Assembly (NCBI GenBank): GCA_910589185.1
Contig: CAJUSU010000014.1
Coordinates: 207 to 39,117, forward strand
Origin: an uncultured Clostridia bacterium
GTDB taxonomy: Bacteria > Bacillota > Clostridia > TANB77 > CAG-508
Length of the DNA stretch: 38,911 nucleotides
Direction: 5' to 3'
Shown here: positions 1 through 8,455 of the stretch, piece after piece
How positions within the stretch are numbered: position 1 is the stretch's first letter
How the letters are laid out: each line of letters begins with the position of its first letter
Notes under the pieces: model-generated
Database searches by the model: none
What the model saw: the letters and a program-made list of their open reading frames with translations, nothing else
What the model was told of the DNA's origin: nothing
Position numbers and translations under genes: made by a program

Positions 1-649
1 AGTAGGAGATATCCTTGAAGTAGAGTATAACGGAGAAGCAAAAAGAGTAAGAGTACTAGGATTTAAACATGACGACTTAGTAGACCAAACAGTATATGGA
101 GGAAGTCACACAAAAGCAAGTATCAGTTTTGAGTTTGTAGATTGCTTAGGAACACATAATATGAACGGAACAGATGTCGATACTTCAACAAACACAAATG
201 GATGGGCGGCAACAGAGATGAGAACATTCTTAGAAGGAACAAATGGAATAGGTAAATTAAGCAATAATGGTTATATCAAACAGGTAAAGAAGAAGTATAT
301 TAAAATATATAATGACGCAAATAGTGTAGCAACAAGTAATGATTATTTATGGTTATTATCTGCAAGTGAAGTATTAAAGGATGGGTATAACGGAGGAGAT
401 ACAAGAGGATATGCGATAACAAAAGAAGGAGAGCAATATTTGTATTATAAAGACAATACAACAGAGGCATATAATGTAGCAAGTATGAACCGTGTTAAAT
501 ACAACAACGGTAGTGAGACTCATTGGTGGCTCCGCTCACCTTCTTACTACAATAACACTTACTCCTGCCGTATTGGTAACAATGGTCTTGGTGATATCTA
601 TAGCTATTCGTATCTTACTTATGGTGTTGCTCCTGGATTTTGTATTTAG
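1..649 (+). CDS. DUF6273-type protein, 5' end cut by window edge
   Basis: The reading frame is open from base 2 and ends at TAG 647-649; the true start lies left of the window. The visible 215 residues match the body of the next gene: VGDILEVEYNGEAKRVRVLG, a GWAATEMRTFLEG segment, YIKQVKKKYI, then WWLRSPS and a closing VAPGFCI. This WWLRSP...PGFCI layout is typical of DUF6273 domains, whose function is poorly known; surface location is inferred from the paralogue's prepilin-like N-terminus. The first 54 bases equal bases 1130-1183 of the next gene. From about 490 on, the codons change to pyrimidine-ending ones (CTC, CGC, GGT, ACT, CCT), unlike the A-ending codons before. No terminator follows, so the two genes are probably cotranscribed. 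Confidence 0.75.
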   Translation, partial: VGDILEVEYNGEAKRVRVLGFKHDDLVDQTVYGGSHTKASISFEFVDCLGTHNMNGTDVDTSTNTNGWAATEMRTFLEGTNGIGKLSNNGYIKQVKKKYIKIYNDANSVATSNDYLWLLSASEVLKDGYNGGDTRGYAITKEGEQYLYYKDNTTEAYNVASMNRVKYNNGSETHWWLRSPSYYNNTYSCRIGNNGLGDIYSYSYLTYGVAPGFCI

Positions 650-758
650 ATTGATAATATTAAAAAATGTTATGACTATAGTGTAAATATATTAAGGGTA
701 TGTCTAGAAAAGATGCATAAAATAATGAACAGAGGGAATGCAAAGGAGAAGGAAGAAA

Positions 759-1769
759 ATGAAGAAAAGGCTAAAAGGTTCAACAGGTATAACTCTTGTA
801 GCGTTAGTAGTGACAATAGTGATATTACTTATATTATCAGGAATAACTATCATGTATACGATAGGAGATAATAGTATCTTCAAAAAAGCACAAGAGGCTA
901 AAGATAAGACAGAAAATGCTATTAAGAATGAGCAAGAGTATATGAATTCAATCGATAATATGATAAATGAATATACTAATGGGATGAATACTCAAACTCC
1001 AGAAGTTCCAGAAAATCCATGGGCAAAAATAGATAGAATTGCAAAGGCAATAGCAAATGATAATAGTATTATAAGTGATTCAACACAAGCAACAGGGACA
1101 ACAGAAAAAGGAGAAAGTTATGATATCAAAGTAGGAGATATCCTTGAAGTAGAGTATAACGGAGAAGCAAAAAGAGTAAGAGTATTAGGATTTAAGCATG
1201 ACGACTTGGTAAATACAACAGTATATGGAGAAAATCATACAAAAGCAAGTATTAGTTTTGAATTTTTAGATTTTATGACAGGAGACAATTATATGTCAAT
1301 GAATTCAGGCAACACTAACGAAGGTGGTTGGGCAGATACAGAAATAAGAACATTTTTAAATGGAGCAAATGGGAAGGATAAACTAAATAATAAAGACTAT
1401 ATAAAACAAGTTAAGAAGAACTATATTTTAGAATATAACCAATCAAATACTAGTACTAGCAATGACTTTTTATGGTTCTTAAGTTGTAGTGAGGTTTGGG
1501 ATAATGGTTACCAAAATGGAGCGTATGGATATGCAATAACAAGTGAAGGAAATCAATACCAATACTACAAGGGAGTAAATGCAATATATAACTCAGATAA
1601 TGTTAATTTACAAAAAAGACCAACTGAATCGAATAATACAACTATTTGGTGGCTTCGTTCACCTTCTTATAACTATAATGGTAGCTTTTGTAGTGTTATT
1701 GCTAGTGGTGACTGTTATAATAACTATGCAAGTCTTAACAGTGGTATAGCTCCAGGATTTTGTATTTAG
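759..1769 (+). CDS. Prepilin-like DUF6273 surface protein
   Basis: A 336-residue protein. ATG 759 is chosen over the in-frame ATG 738 because AAGGAGAAGGAAG sits just before it. The N-terminus is a short basic leader, then TGITLVALVVTIVILLIL. This resembles class III signal peptides of type IV pilins and pseudopilins, with Ile instead of Phe after the Gly. A charged helix follows to about residue 65, then a linker rich in Pro, Glu and Asn, then a DUF6273 domain with GGWADTEIRTFLNG, WWLRSPS and IAPGFCI. It is probably exported and membrane- or filament-associated, but the role is unknown. The last 40 codons are almost all pyrimidine-ending, unlike the rest. It is a tandem paralogue of the gene before it and ends at a strong terminator. 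Confidence 0.8.
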   Translation: MKKRLKGSTGITLVALVVTIVILLILSGITIMYTIGDNSIFKKAQEAKDKTENAIKNEQEYMNSIDNMINEYTNGMNTQTPEVPENPWAKIDRIAKAIANDNSIISDSTQATGTTEKGESYDIKVGDILEVEYNGEAKRVRVLGFKHDDLVNTTVYGENHTKASISFEFLDFMTGDNYMSMNSGNTNEGGWADTEIRTFLNGANGKDKLNNKDYIKQVKKNYILEYNQSNTSTSNDFLWFLSCSEVWDNGYQNGAYGYAITSEGNQYQYYKGVNAIYNSDNVNLQKRPTESNNTTIWWLRSPSYNYNGSFCSVIASGDCYNNYASLNSGIAPGFCI

Positions 1770-1793
1770 CTTATTCATTTTTTGATAATATAT

Positions 1794-1841
1794 AAAGTTA
1801 TAGACTGACTATTTTAATAGTCAGTCTATAACTTTTATTTT
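1794..1841 (+). terminator. Intrinsic terminator after DUF6273 pair
   Basis: A perfect 18-bp stem (1794-1811 with 1818-1835) with a 6-nt loop is followed by a T-rich run. It closes the DUF6273 transcription unit. Confidence 0.9.
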
Positions 1842-2013
1842 TCTAATAACTTCTATAATAAAATATTCCTAGCGAAAGAAAGGGAAATTCTAACAAAACC
1901 TTGTAATTTCTAACATTTTACGATAAAATAGATAACATAAAAAAAGTAAAAGAGAAAATTAAACACGAAAGATAGCAAAAAAGAGAGAAAACTTTTTTTA
2001 ATTTGGTACGAAA

Positions 2014-2050
2014 AACGACAAACATTTTTATGAATTTGTATTAGTATAGT
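2014..2050 (+). promoter_or_regulatory. Possible Spo0A-type promoter of spoIIE
   Basis: The 1842-2112 gap is A/T rich and holds the likely spoIIE promoter. TATAGT at 2045-2050 is a reasonable -10, but no -35 stands at 17 bases. Upstream is AACGACA (2014-2020), a 5 of 7 match to the inverted Spo0A box TTCGACA, with another partial box at GTACGAA (2006-2012). Known spoIIE promoters are Spo0A-activated with a long spacer, which fits in outline. The call is weak and rests on short matches. Confidence 0.3.
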
Positions 2051-2112
2051 ACAAGCTATTGATAATAGCTCACAGAAGAAAAGCCAAATTAAAAAGTAGG
2101 GGTGATCAAAAA

Positions 2113-3660
2113 GTGTTTCAAAATATAGCGAAAGATTTGCCTGATGAAAATCAGCAAATTGATGAAGAACAAAAAGCAAATAAAAAATCAATGAAAGAGA
2201 TAGTGAAAAATCTCTTTAGTATACAAAATGTTATTTTATATACCATTAGTTTTTTAATTTCCATGGTAGGGTTTAGTAGTGAAAACTTAATGTTAAGTTT
2301 AAGTCCATTTGCTATTAGCTTTTTAGCAGCAATGCTTAGCAACTACTCACCAATAGGAATTGTATATGTATTTACATTAATAGGAACATGGATAAAATTT
2401 GGACCAAGTAATGTGCTTACTTATTTTTTAACAACATTGGTCTTCTTTGCTATTACATTATTAAAAAGACCAAGAATAGAAGAATATGTAAATGAACAGA
2501 GAAGATTAGGTTTTCGTTTGTTTTTATCAGTATTAGTTGTTCAAATAGTGCCAATGTTTTTTAGAAGTTTTTACGTATATGATTTATTAACTAGTATTAT
2601 GTTAGCAATTAGCTGTTTTGTATTTTATAAAATATTTTCAAACAGTATTCCTATTATTAAAGAATTAGGCAAGAAAACAGTATTTTCTGTAGAGGAAGTA
2701 ATGGGGACAAGTTTATTATTAGCAATTACTGTTTGTGCTTTTGGAGATTTAAGCATTTTTGGTTTTAGTATCAAAAATATTTTAAGTATTCTCATTGTCT
2801 TGGTGTTAGGTTGGAAAAATGGCATGCTAATCGGTGCAACTTCAGGAGTAATGATAGGAGTAACTCTAGGTATTATAGGGGGCTCAGAACCGATTTTAGT
2901 GGCTTCTTATGCTATATCTGGAATGATTGCAGGTCTATTTAATAAATTAGGCAAAATAGGAGTTATTATAGGCTTTATTATAGGTAATATTGCTTTAACC
3001 TATGTTGCCAATGGAAATACAGTACCAATTATTTTAATGCAAGAAATTCTAATTGCCTTTTTAGGGTTATTAGCAATACCAAAAAGGGTAAAAATAGATA
3101 TTGCAGATTTCATGGGAAGAGAAAAATTGCTACCAGAAACAACACTTACTGGTAGAAGTTTGACAGAAAACGAAGATGCTATTTTCAAATTAAATCATAT
3201 GTCAGAAGCGATTCAAGATATGGCTAAAAGTTATCAGGAAGCAGCAAGTACACTAGTTAGTGAGGAAGATTTAAAACAGCAAGAATTATCCAATGAGCAA
3301 ATCTTTTTAGAAGAATTAAGAGTTAACTTACAAGAAATAGAAGAAAATATGCTTTATGAAGAGATCGAAGAAAATCAAAATGGCATTGTAAATGATATTT
3401 TTCATTACCTATTAAAAGAAGAAATCCTTACGGAAAAGGAACTTGTAAGAATTTTGGAGCAACACAATAATTACTTAGTAGGCTTTTATGAAAAGAATGA
3501 GCAAGTAATAGAAGACGTATCTAAAATGATAAAGGCGATTAATTCGGCTTACCGTGTAAGCAAAATAAACTTTATCTGGAAAAAGAAAATGCAAGAGGAT
3601 AAGAAAAATGTAGCTACCCGGTTTAGAAGGAGTATCTCAAGCAATTTCCCATTTAGCTGA
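2113..3660 (+). CDS. spoIIE: SpoIIE N-terminal part (membrane and central region), frameshifted
   Basis: This is the first part of the stage II sporulation protein E, the membrane-bound PP2C phosphatase that dephosphorylates SpoIIAA to release sigma-F in the forespore. GTG 2113 is preferred over TTG 2059 because AGGGGTGATC precedes it at good spacing. After an acidic cytosolic start come about ten hydrophobic segments (roughly residues 35-320), then a charged helical central region. The last residues after about 3621 do not belong to the family. Dropping one T from TTT 3622-3624 restores RLEGVSQAISHLAEEM, a conserved SpoIIE stretch that continues into the next entry. Repaired, the protein would be about 839 residues, close to the Bacillus length. 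Either a true mutation, an assembly error or recoding explains this. Confidence 0.85.
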   Translation: MFQNIAKDLPDENQQIDEEQKANKKSMKEIVKNLFSIQNVILYTISFLISMVGFSSENLMLSLSPFAISFLAAMLSNYSPIGIVYVFTLIGTWIKFGPSNVLTYFLTTLVFFAITLLKRPRIEEYVNEQRRLGFRLFLSVLVVQIVPMFFRSFYVYDLLTSIMLAISCFVFYKIFSNSIPIIKELGKKTVFSVEEVMGTSLLLAITVCAFGDLSIFGFSIKNILSILIVLVLGWKNGMLIGATSGVMIGVTLGIIGGSEPILVASYAISGMIAGLFNKLGKIGVIIGFIIGNIALTYVANGNTVPIILMQEILIAFLGLLAIPKRVKIDIADFMGREKLLPETTLTGRSLTENEDAIFKLNHMSEAIQDMAKSYQEAASTLVSEEDLKQQELSNEQIFLEELRVNLQEIEENMLYEEIEENQNGIVNDIFHYLLKEEILTEKELVRILEQHNNYLVGFYEKNEQVIEDVSKMIKAINSAYRVSKINFIWKKKMQEDKKNVATRFRRSISSNFPFS

Positions 3661-3664
3661 GGAA

Positions 3665-4633
3665 ATGCAAGATGAGCAAACTGAGGAAGATACATTTGCT
3701 ATTCAAAAACAGCAAATTAAAACTTTATTAAGTGAAAAAGACATTGAAATAGAAGATATTAGAATGAAGCAGTTTCCTTCTGGTAGATATCAAGTAGAAG
3801 TATATCATAAGTTATGTGATGAAATAGAAGGAACGAAGTGTAATATTAAAAAAATAGGAAAAATTTTAAACAAAGTGTTAGAAGATAAATTCTTAATACA
3901 AGCACAAGAGTGTGGTTTAAGAGAAAACAAAACAAGATGCAAATTTACCTATTTATCAGATGACAAATATACTGTACAAATAGGAGTTGCAACAAGTACA
4001 AAAGCAGATTCGCCAGTTTCAGGCGATAGCCATATTGAAACAAAGCTAGAAGATGGAAAATATTTAGTAGCAATTAGTGACGGTATGGGCTCTGGTCCAG
4101 AAGCAATGAAAAGTAGCAAAATAGCAGTCAAAATGTTAGAAAGATTGTTTAAAGCAGGGTTTGATAAAGAAACATCATTAAATCTAATTAATTCTACACT
4201 AGCAGCAACCAGTAAAGAGGACATGTACGCGACTTTAGATATTGAAATACTAGATTTATATGGTGGAAATATGGAATTTATTAAAAATGGTGCGTGTCCA
4301 ACCTTTGTGAAAAGAAATCAAGAAGTGCAATTATTAAAAGCAGTTACTTTGCCAGCAGGAATTTTAGATAAAAGCGATTTAGTGGTATATGACTATGACT
4401 TACAAGAAAACGATATTATCGTAATATGTAGTGATGGAATTATTGAATCTAATTCAGAATATCTTAATCAAGAGTTATGGGTAAAATATTTGCTAGAGGA
4501 TATTCAAACAGACGATAGCCAAAAAATAGCTAATTTAATTTTAGAAGAAGCGATTGATAATGACTTTGGAAGACAAAAAGATGACATGACAGTTATTGTA
4601 GCTAAAGTAAATAAAAAGCAGCTTATAAAGTAG
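3665..4633 (+). CDS. spoIIE: SpoIIE C-terminal PP2C phosphatase part, frameshifted
   Basis: This is the catalytic half of SpoIIE, in the +1 frame relative to the part before it. The related sequence begins upstream of the first ATG, at about 3622, with LEGVSQAISHLAEEM, so ATG 3665 is an internal Met and not a credible natural start; it has no clear Shine-Dalgarno. The PP2C (SpoIIE family) domain shows ISDGMGSGPEA with the metal-binding Asp, a GACPTF segment, ICSDGIIES and a closing DDMTVIVAKV. If translated alone it would be a soluble phosphatase lacking the membrane anchor. It ends 5 bases before a strong bidirectional terminator. Confidence 0.85.
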   Translation: MQDEQTEEDTFAIQKQQIKTLLSEKDIEIEDIRMKQFPSGRYQVEVYHKLCDEIEGTKCNIKKIGKILNKVLEDKFLIQAQECGLRENKTRCKFTYLSDDKYTVQIGVATSTKADSPVSGDSHIETKLEDGKYLVAISDGMGSGPEAMKSSKIAVKMLERLFKAGFDKETSLNLINSTLAATSKEDMYATLDIEILDLYGGNMEFIKNGACPTFVKRNQEVQLLKAVTLPAGILDKSDLVVYDYDLQENDIIVICSDGIIESNSEYLNQELWVKYLLEDIQTDDSQKIANLILEEAIDNDFGRQKDDMTVIVAKVNKKQLIK

Positions 4634-4638
4634 TAAAG

Positions 4639-4690
4639 AGCAAAAAATCCAACAAGAAATTGTTTAGAATTTCTTGTTGGATTTTTTGCT
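4639..4690. terminator. Bidirectional terminator between spoIIE and the Xre gene
   Basis: A perfect 23-bp inverted repeat (4639-4661 with 4668-4690) with a 6-nt loop carries an A-run on the left arm and a T-run on the right. It can therefore end both the plus-strand spoIIE transcript and the minus-strand regulator transcript. Confidence 0.9.
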
Positions 4691-4691
4691 A

Positions 4692-4901
4692 TTAAGAGAT
4701 TTTCTTATATAATACAGTTTTGACATAAATTCCAATTTCTTCATTACTTAAATGAAAAATTGAAATTAATTTATCCAAGATATCGCTTCTAGGTAAACAT
4801 GTTTCTTTGTCAATTCTAACATATTGCCTTAGACTAATCTCAAGGATGCCTGCCATTTCTTCTTGAGTATAACCAAATTGATTTCTTTTTTCTTTAATCA
4901 T
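4692..4901 (-). CDS. Small Xre/Cro-type HTH regulator
   Basis: A 69-residue protein that is essentially one helix-turn-helix domain of the Xre/Cro/CI family. QFGYTQEEMAGILEISLRQYVRIDKE gives the two HTH helices (residues 8-33), followed by SDILDKLISIFHLS, the usual third and fourth helices. No extra sensing domain is present. ATG 4901 is preceded on its strand by AAAGGTGATC, a strong Shine-Dalgarno. The targets are unknown. The upstream A/T-rich region contains two TGACA motifs (about 4914 and 4924 on the plus strand) that could be part of an operator, which is speculative. The gene is convergent with spoIIE and divergent from the WG-repeat gene. Confidence 0.8.
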   Translation of the reverse strand: MIKEKRNQFGYTQEEMAGILEISLRQYVRIDKETCLPRSDILDKLISIFHLSNEEIGIYVKTVLYKKIS

Positions 4902-5106
4902 ATGATCACCTTTGACAAATTATGACATAAAATTACGCTAAAACATATTGATATTTAACGTCACAAACCTTATAAGTGGCTAAATATAAAGCAAATTGGT
5001 ATACAAAAATGTCGAAACTTACTATTAAAGATTAAAAGTATAGTTCAAAAAACGGAGGCAAGTAAAAAAGAAAATGATGAAATCTATTGAAGAAACCAAA
5101 AATGCC

Positions 5107-5136
5107 TTGTAATTCTCACTAGAGATATGATATAGT
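5107..5136 (+). promoter_or_regulatory. Sigma-A-like promoter of the WG-repeat gene
   Basis: TTGTAA (5107-5112), 18 bases, then TATAGT (5131-5136), about 35 bases before the start codon. The rest of the 4902-5170 gap shows no gene. Confidence 0.55.
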
Positions 5137-5170
5137 ATAACTACTAAAAGAAGATTTAGGAGGAAACAAA

Positions 5171-6694
5171 ATGAGTAGTGGTGCTAAAAGATATAGTGGC
5201 GAAAAGAAATTAAACATGAAAAAAGTATTTGCAGTCATTATCGCATTAGCAGTTGTTATTATGGTAGTTATTGCTATTAGCAAGTTACTAAGTGGTGGAC
5301 TAGGAACAGAAGAAAAAGCTGTAGCTAATCAATATTTTGCAGTATATACAAATGAAAAGTGGGGTGTAATTAATTCTAAAGGAGATATCATTATTAAACC
5401 AGAGTATGAGGAAGCTATTATTATTCCAGATAGTACAAAAGATGTTTTCCTTTGCACATATGATGTAAATTATATTGAGGGTTCTTATCGATCAAAAGTA
5501 ATTGATAATAAATCAAAAGAAATTATAACAGGATATGACACTATTCAAGCTCTAGAAAACTATGATACAAACAATAATTTATGGTACGAAAATGATGTAT
5601 TATTAGTGTCGAAAGCTGGAAAATATGGTTTGGTAGATTTTAAAGGAAAAGAATTATTAAAATGTGAATATGATGCTATTCAAGCATTGAAAGGTGTTAA
5701 AAATAGTATTTTAATTCAAAAAGATAAAAAGTATGGATTAGTAGATCATATTGGAGCGGTTATCATTGAACCAGAATATAAAGAGATTAGGCCAATTTCT
5801 GATGAGTATGCAAATGGATATATTGTTACAGGCCAAGACAACAAAATGGGAGTAATTAGTAGAGATAAAGCAATAGCAGTTGAAGTGAAATATCAAGATG
5901 TTCAAGCAATTTACGGAAATGGAAACTATGTAGTAAAAGAAAATAATACATGGCAAATCGTAAATAGTGAAGGAGCTACCTATTTAAAAGGCAAATTTGA
6001 TAGTGTTAAATCTATTAACGGAGAAAATGTTGTTATACTTTCTAATAAAAAATATGGTGTAATAACTTTATCAGGTGAAACAAAAATTGAAGCTAAATAT
6101 CAAGATATTACATATGCTTTTGAAGATAATTATATTTTCAAAGAAAATAATAAGTGCGGAGTCATTAATTTGTCAGGTGAAAGGGTTGTGAAACCAACCT
6201 ATGATAGCTTAATTTATCGTACAGAAAGTGGAATTTTTGAAGCAGACAAGTCAAATGCAGAGAATACAGACTTTATAGGTAATGATATGACGATTAAACT
6301 AAGCGGTATTCTTTCAGAAATAGACACTGAATTAGGTTATATGAAAGTTAGAGTAGAAAATGAATATAAGTATTATAACTTTAAATTTGAAGAAAAAACA
6401 AGCAAAGAAGTATTAAAAGGAAATACATTATTCTTAGATAAAAAAGATGAAAAGTATGGCTATGTAAACAAAGACGGTATTGTAGTAGTAGATTATATTT
6501 ATGATGATGCTACAGAACAAAATAAATTTGGATATGTTAGTGTCAAAAAAGATGGCATGTGGGGAACTCTTGATTCCAAAGGAAAACAAGTTGTAGCACC
6601 ATCATATACTTTAGAAAATGCTTCTTTAATTGAATTTATAGGCAAATGGCATAGAGGAGAAGACTTAAACTTAAATTATTATACAGATAAATAA
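5171..6694 (+). CDS. Membrane-anchored WG-repeat protein
   Basis: A 507-residue protein starting at ATG 5171 behind AGGAGGAAAC. A short basic tail is followed by one hydrophobic segment (about residues 19-40), then a long outside region made of about nine WG repeats. Examples are EKWGVINSKGDIIIKPEYEE near the start, then KYGLVDFKGKELLKCEYDAI, KYGLVDHIGAVIIEPEYKEI and later KYGYVNKDGIVVVDYIYDDA. WG repeats form beta-rich folds of about 30 residues, usually of unknown ligand. The first W-G is kept, while most other copies have Y-G. It is probably an N-terminally anchored extracytoplasmic protein. The next gene starts 39 bases downstream, suggesting an operon with the unknown protein and acpS. 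The function cannot be stated. Confidence 0.85.
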   Translation: MSSGAKRYSGEKKLNMKKVFAVIIALAVVIMVVIAISKLLSGGLGTEEKAVANQYFAVYTNEKWGVINSKGDIIIKPEYEEAIIIPDSTKDVFLCTYDVNYIEGSYRSKVIDNKSKEIITGYDTIQALENYDTNNNLWYENDVLLVSKAGKYGLVDFKGKELLKCEYDAIQALKGVKNSILIQKDKKYGLVDHIGAVIIEPEYKEIRPISDEYANGYIVTGQDNKMGVISRDKAIAVEVKYQDVQAIYGNGNYVVKENNTWQIVNSEGATYLKGKFDSVKSINGENVVILSNKKYGVITLSGETKIEAKYQDITYAFEDNYIFKENNKCGVINLSGERVVKPTYDSLIYRTESGIFEADKSNAENTDFIGNDMTIKLSGILSEIDTELGYMKVRVENEYKYYNFKFEEKTSKEVLKGNTLFLDKKDEKYGYVNKDGIVVVDYIYDDATEQNKFGYVSVKKDGMWGTLDSKGKQVVAPSYTLENASLIEFIGKWHRGEDLNLNYYTDK

Positions 6695-6733
6695 CACAAG
6701 AAAAGAATTAAGAAATAAAGAGGAAAACCAAAG

Positions 6734-7966
6734 ATGGATTTTAAAATGAAATATCAATATACTTATTTTATTTATCCTTATGTAATAGAAGAGAAAAAGT
6801 ATCGTAATTACATATATCAGTTATTAAGAAATTCAAATTGTAAACTAAAGTTATTTGATCGTAAAAAAGACGTAGGAATAGATACTTATTTTCTACCAGA
6901 GTTGAAGGAGAAAATGTTTTGGTCTCTAGAAAAGAAACCGAGCGAAATAAAAGAGCTAGAGTCAATGGATAAGAAAATGCAAGCAACCATAATTAGCCAA
7001 CAGCCTTGCAATATGTTTGAATATACATTAGAAGGAGATATACCAGGAAAAATTGGTGAAGCAGGAGGCATTTTTTTCGATATTACAAAAGTAGAGATTA
7101 TTTGCTTTAATACAGGGGTATGCTTTTTGATGCTAAAAACCGCTTTAACTGAAAATCAAAATTTTTCGGATGTACTCAACTTTAATTATAAGTTTAGAGA
7201 TATTAATTCTAAAGCGGAGCATAGTAAACAATATGAAACAATTAAAATACAAACTGGAAAATTGAATAATATGCAAGCATTTGCTGATTTTGTAAAAAAA
7301 ATTGCAGGACGTAACTTGAAGGCAAAACAAATTAATTTGGATACAGATAGATTGATTACTTATTCTTATGTTTGTTTAAACCAGGCAAGTTGGAATGAAA
7401 ACACAGACATTAATTTATTAGAAAAACAATTTGAAAAGTATAGAACTGTAAAACCAGCATGTGAACAGACTGAAGATGCACCATTAAAAGAAGCATATAC
7501 TTATCACGAGAAATATCTTTATTATGGATTTTCTAATAATACAACAGTACTACTTACATGTGATAATAATATTAAAAATTATACTACTTTGCCGTTTCAA
7601 TTTGAAAATGAACAGCTATATCATTTTATTTTTAACTTGTATAAAAAAATCTATTTGAAAAAGTTAAATTATGAATTTCAGAAGAATCAGCAATTTGAAT
7701 TAGTAAAAAAGGAATTTTTAAGTTTTGCTAAAAAAGAATGGATATATGAAATAACTTATGATGAAATAGGGAAAATCTTAGAAAAATATTATGCAGAGGA
7801 GCAAATCTTACAGACTACTTTTCATAAATTAAAACAAAAATATGATTTGTTATATAAGGATTATGAGATAGGTAGAAATAAAGAAAGTAATAAGTGGATT
7901 ATTGCAATCATGATTATTATGATTATCATTAATGTAGCTAGTATTATTTTTGTAGCAAGTAGATAA
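6734..7966 (+). CDS. Unknown 410-residue protein with C-terminal membrane anchor
   Basis: I do not recognise the family. ATG 6734 has GAGGAA eight bases upstream. The body is soluble, rich in Lys, Tyr and Asn, and opens with YQYTYFIYPYVIEEKKYRNY; the middle has a run of aromatic residues and no catalytic motif I know. Residues 330-385 look like a coiled coil (repeated K, E, L, Q). The C-terminus is WIIAIMIIMIIINVASIIFV followed by ASR, a single transmembrane segment. This is the layout of a tail-anchored protein with the body in the cytosol. It lies between a WG-repeat membrane protein and acpS with short gaps (39 and 30 bases), so it is likely cotranscribed, without an obvious functional link. 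Confidence 0.75.
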   Translation: MDFKMKYQYTYFIYPYVIEEKKYRNYIYQLLRNSNCKLKLFDRKKDVGIDTYFLPELKEKMFWSLEKKPSEIKELESMDKKMQATIISQQPCNMFEYTLEGDIPGKIGEAGGIFFDITKVEIICFNTGVCFLMLKTALTENQNFSDVLNFNYKFRDINSKAEHSKQYETIKIQTGKLNNMQAFADFVKKIAGRNLKAKQINLDTDRLITYSYVCLNQASWNENTDINLLEKQFEKYRTVKPACEQTEDAPLKEAYTYHEKYLYYGFSNNTTVLLTCDNNIKNYTTLPFQFENEQLYHFIFNLYKKIYLKKLNYEFQKNQQFELVKKEFLSFAKKEWIYEITYDEIGKILEKYYAEEQILQTTFHKLKQKYDLLYKDYEIGRNKESNKWIIAIMIIMIIINVASIIFVASR

Positions 7967-7996
7967 AGATAGATTACGCAAAAAGAGGCAATAAAA

Positions 7997-8371
7997 ATGG
8001 AGATAAAAACAGGCATAGATATTATTGAAGTAAAAAGAATACAAGAAGCCATTGAAAGACAAGGAGAGAAGTTTTTAAAAAGGGTATATACAGTACAAGA
8101 AATAGAGTATTGTGATAATACTGGAAAAATGAGATATCAACATTACGCTGCTAGATTTGCAGCAAAAGAAGCAATATTTAAAGCAATATCTAGTAAGCTT
8201 CCTAGCGATATAGGAGATATTTGGACTAATATAGAAATCAAAAATAATCAAAATCATAAGCCAATAGCAAATCTTGAAAGGCTAAATCTAAGCAGTATTG
8301 AGAGTATGGATTTAAGCCTTTCTCATATAGCAGAATATGCTGTGGCCAGTTTTAATATTATATTTAAATAG
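7997..8371 (+). CDS. acpS: Holo-[acyl-carrier-protein] synthase
   Basis: AcpS transfers the 4'-phosphopantetheine arm of CoA to a serine of apo-ACP, switching on fatty-acid synthesis. The 124 residues are the usual AcpS length. Diagnostic motifs are GIDIIEVKRI near the N-terminus, with the metal-binding Asp, RFAAKEAIFKAI (residues 53-64) with the second metal ligand Glu, and SLSHIAEYAVA near the end. Start ATG 7997 has a weak AAGAGGCA upstream. It is the last gene of the small unit that begins with the WG-repeat gene and is followed by a hairpin. Confidence 0.95.
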   Translation: MEIKTGIDIIEVKRIQEAIERQGEKFLKRVYTVQEIEYCDNTGKMRYQHYAARFAAKEAIFKAISSKLPSDIGDIWTNIEIKNNQNHKPIANLERLNLSSIESMDLSLSHIAEYAVASFNIIFK

Positions 8372-8380
8372 ATTTCTAAT

Positions 8381-8417
8381 ATTAACTAAGAACATTTTTA
8401 TAATATTCTTAGTTAAT
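8381..8417 (+). terminator. Hairpin after acpS, possible weak terminator
   Basis: A 12-bp stem (8381-8392 with 8406-8417) has a 13-nt loop and only a short, interrupted T-run after it (TTATTAT). It may end the acpS transcript inefficiently. Confidence 0.5.
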
Positions 8418-8455
8418 TTATTATAAAACATAAGTAAAAAAGGAGAAAGAATAGA

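Noticed and set aside
492..686. Hydrophobic overlapping frame in the first DUF6273 gene
   Set aside because: It is a shadow of the Thr/Tyr/Asn-rich tail in another frame and has no Shine-Dalgarno.
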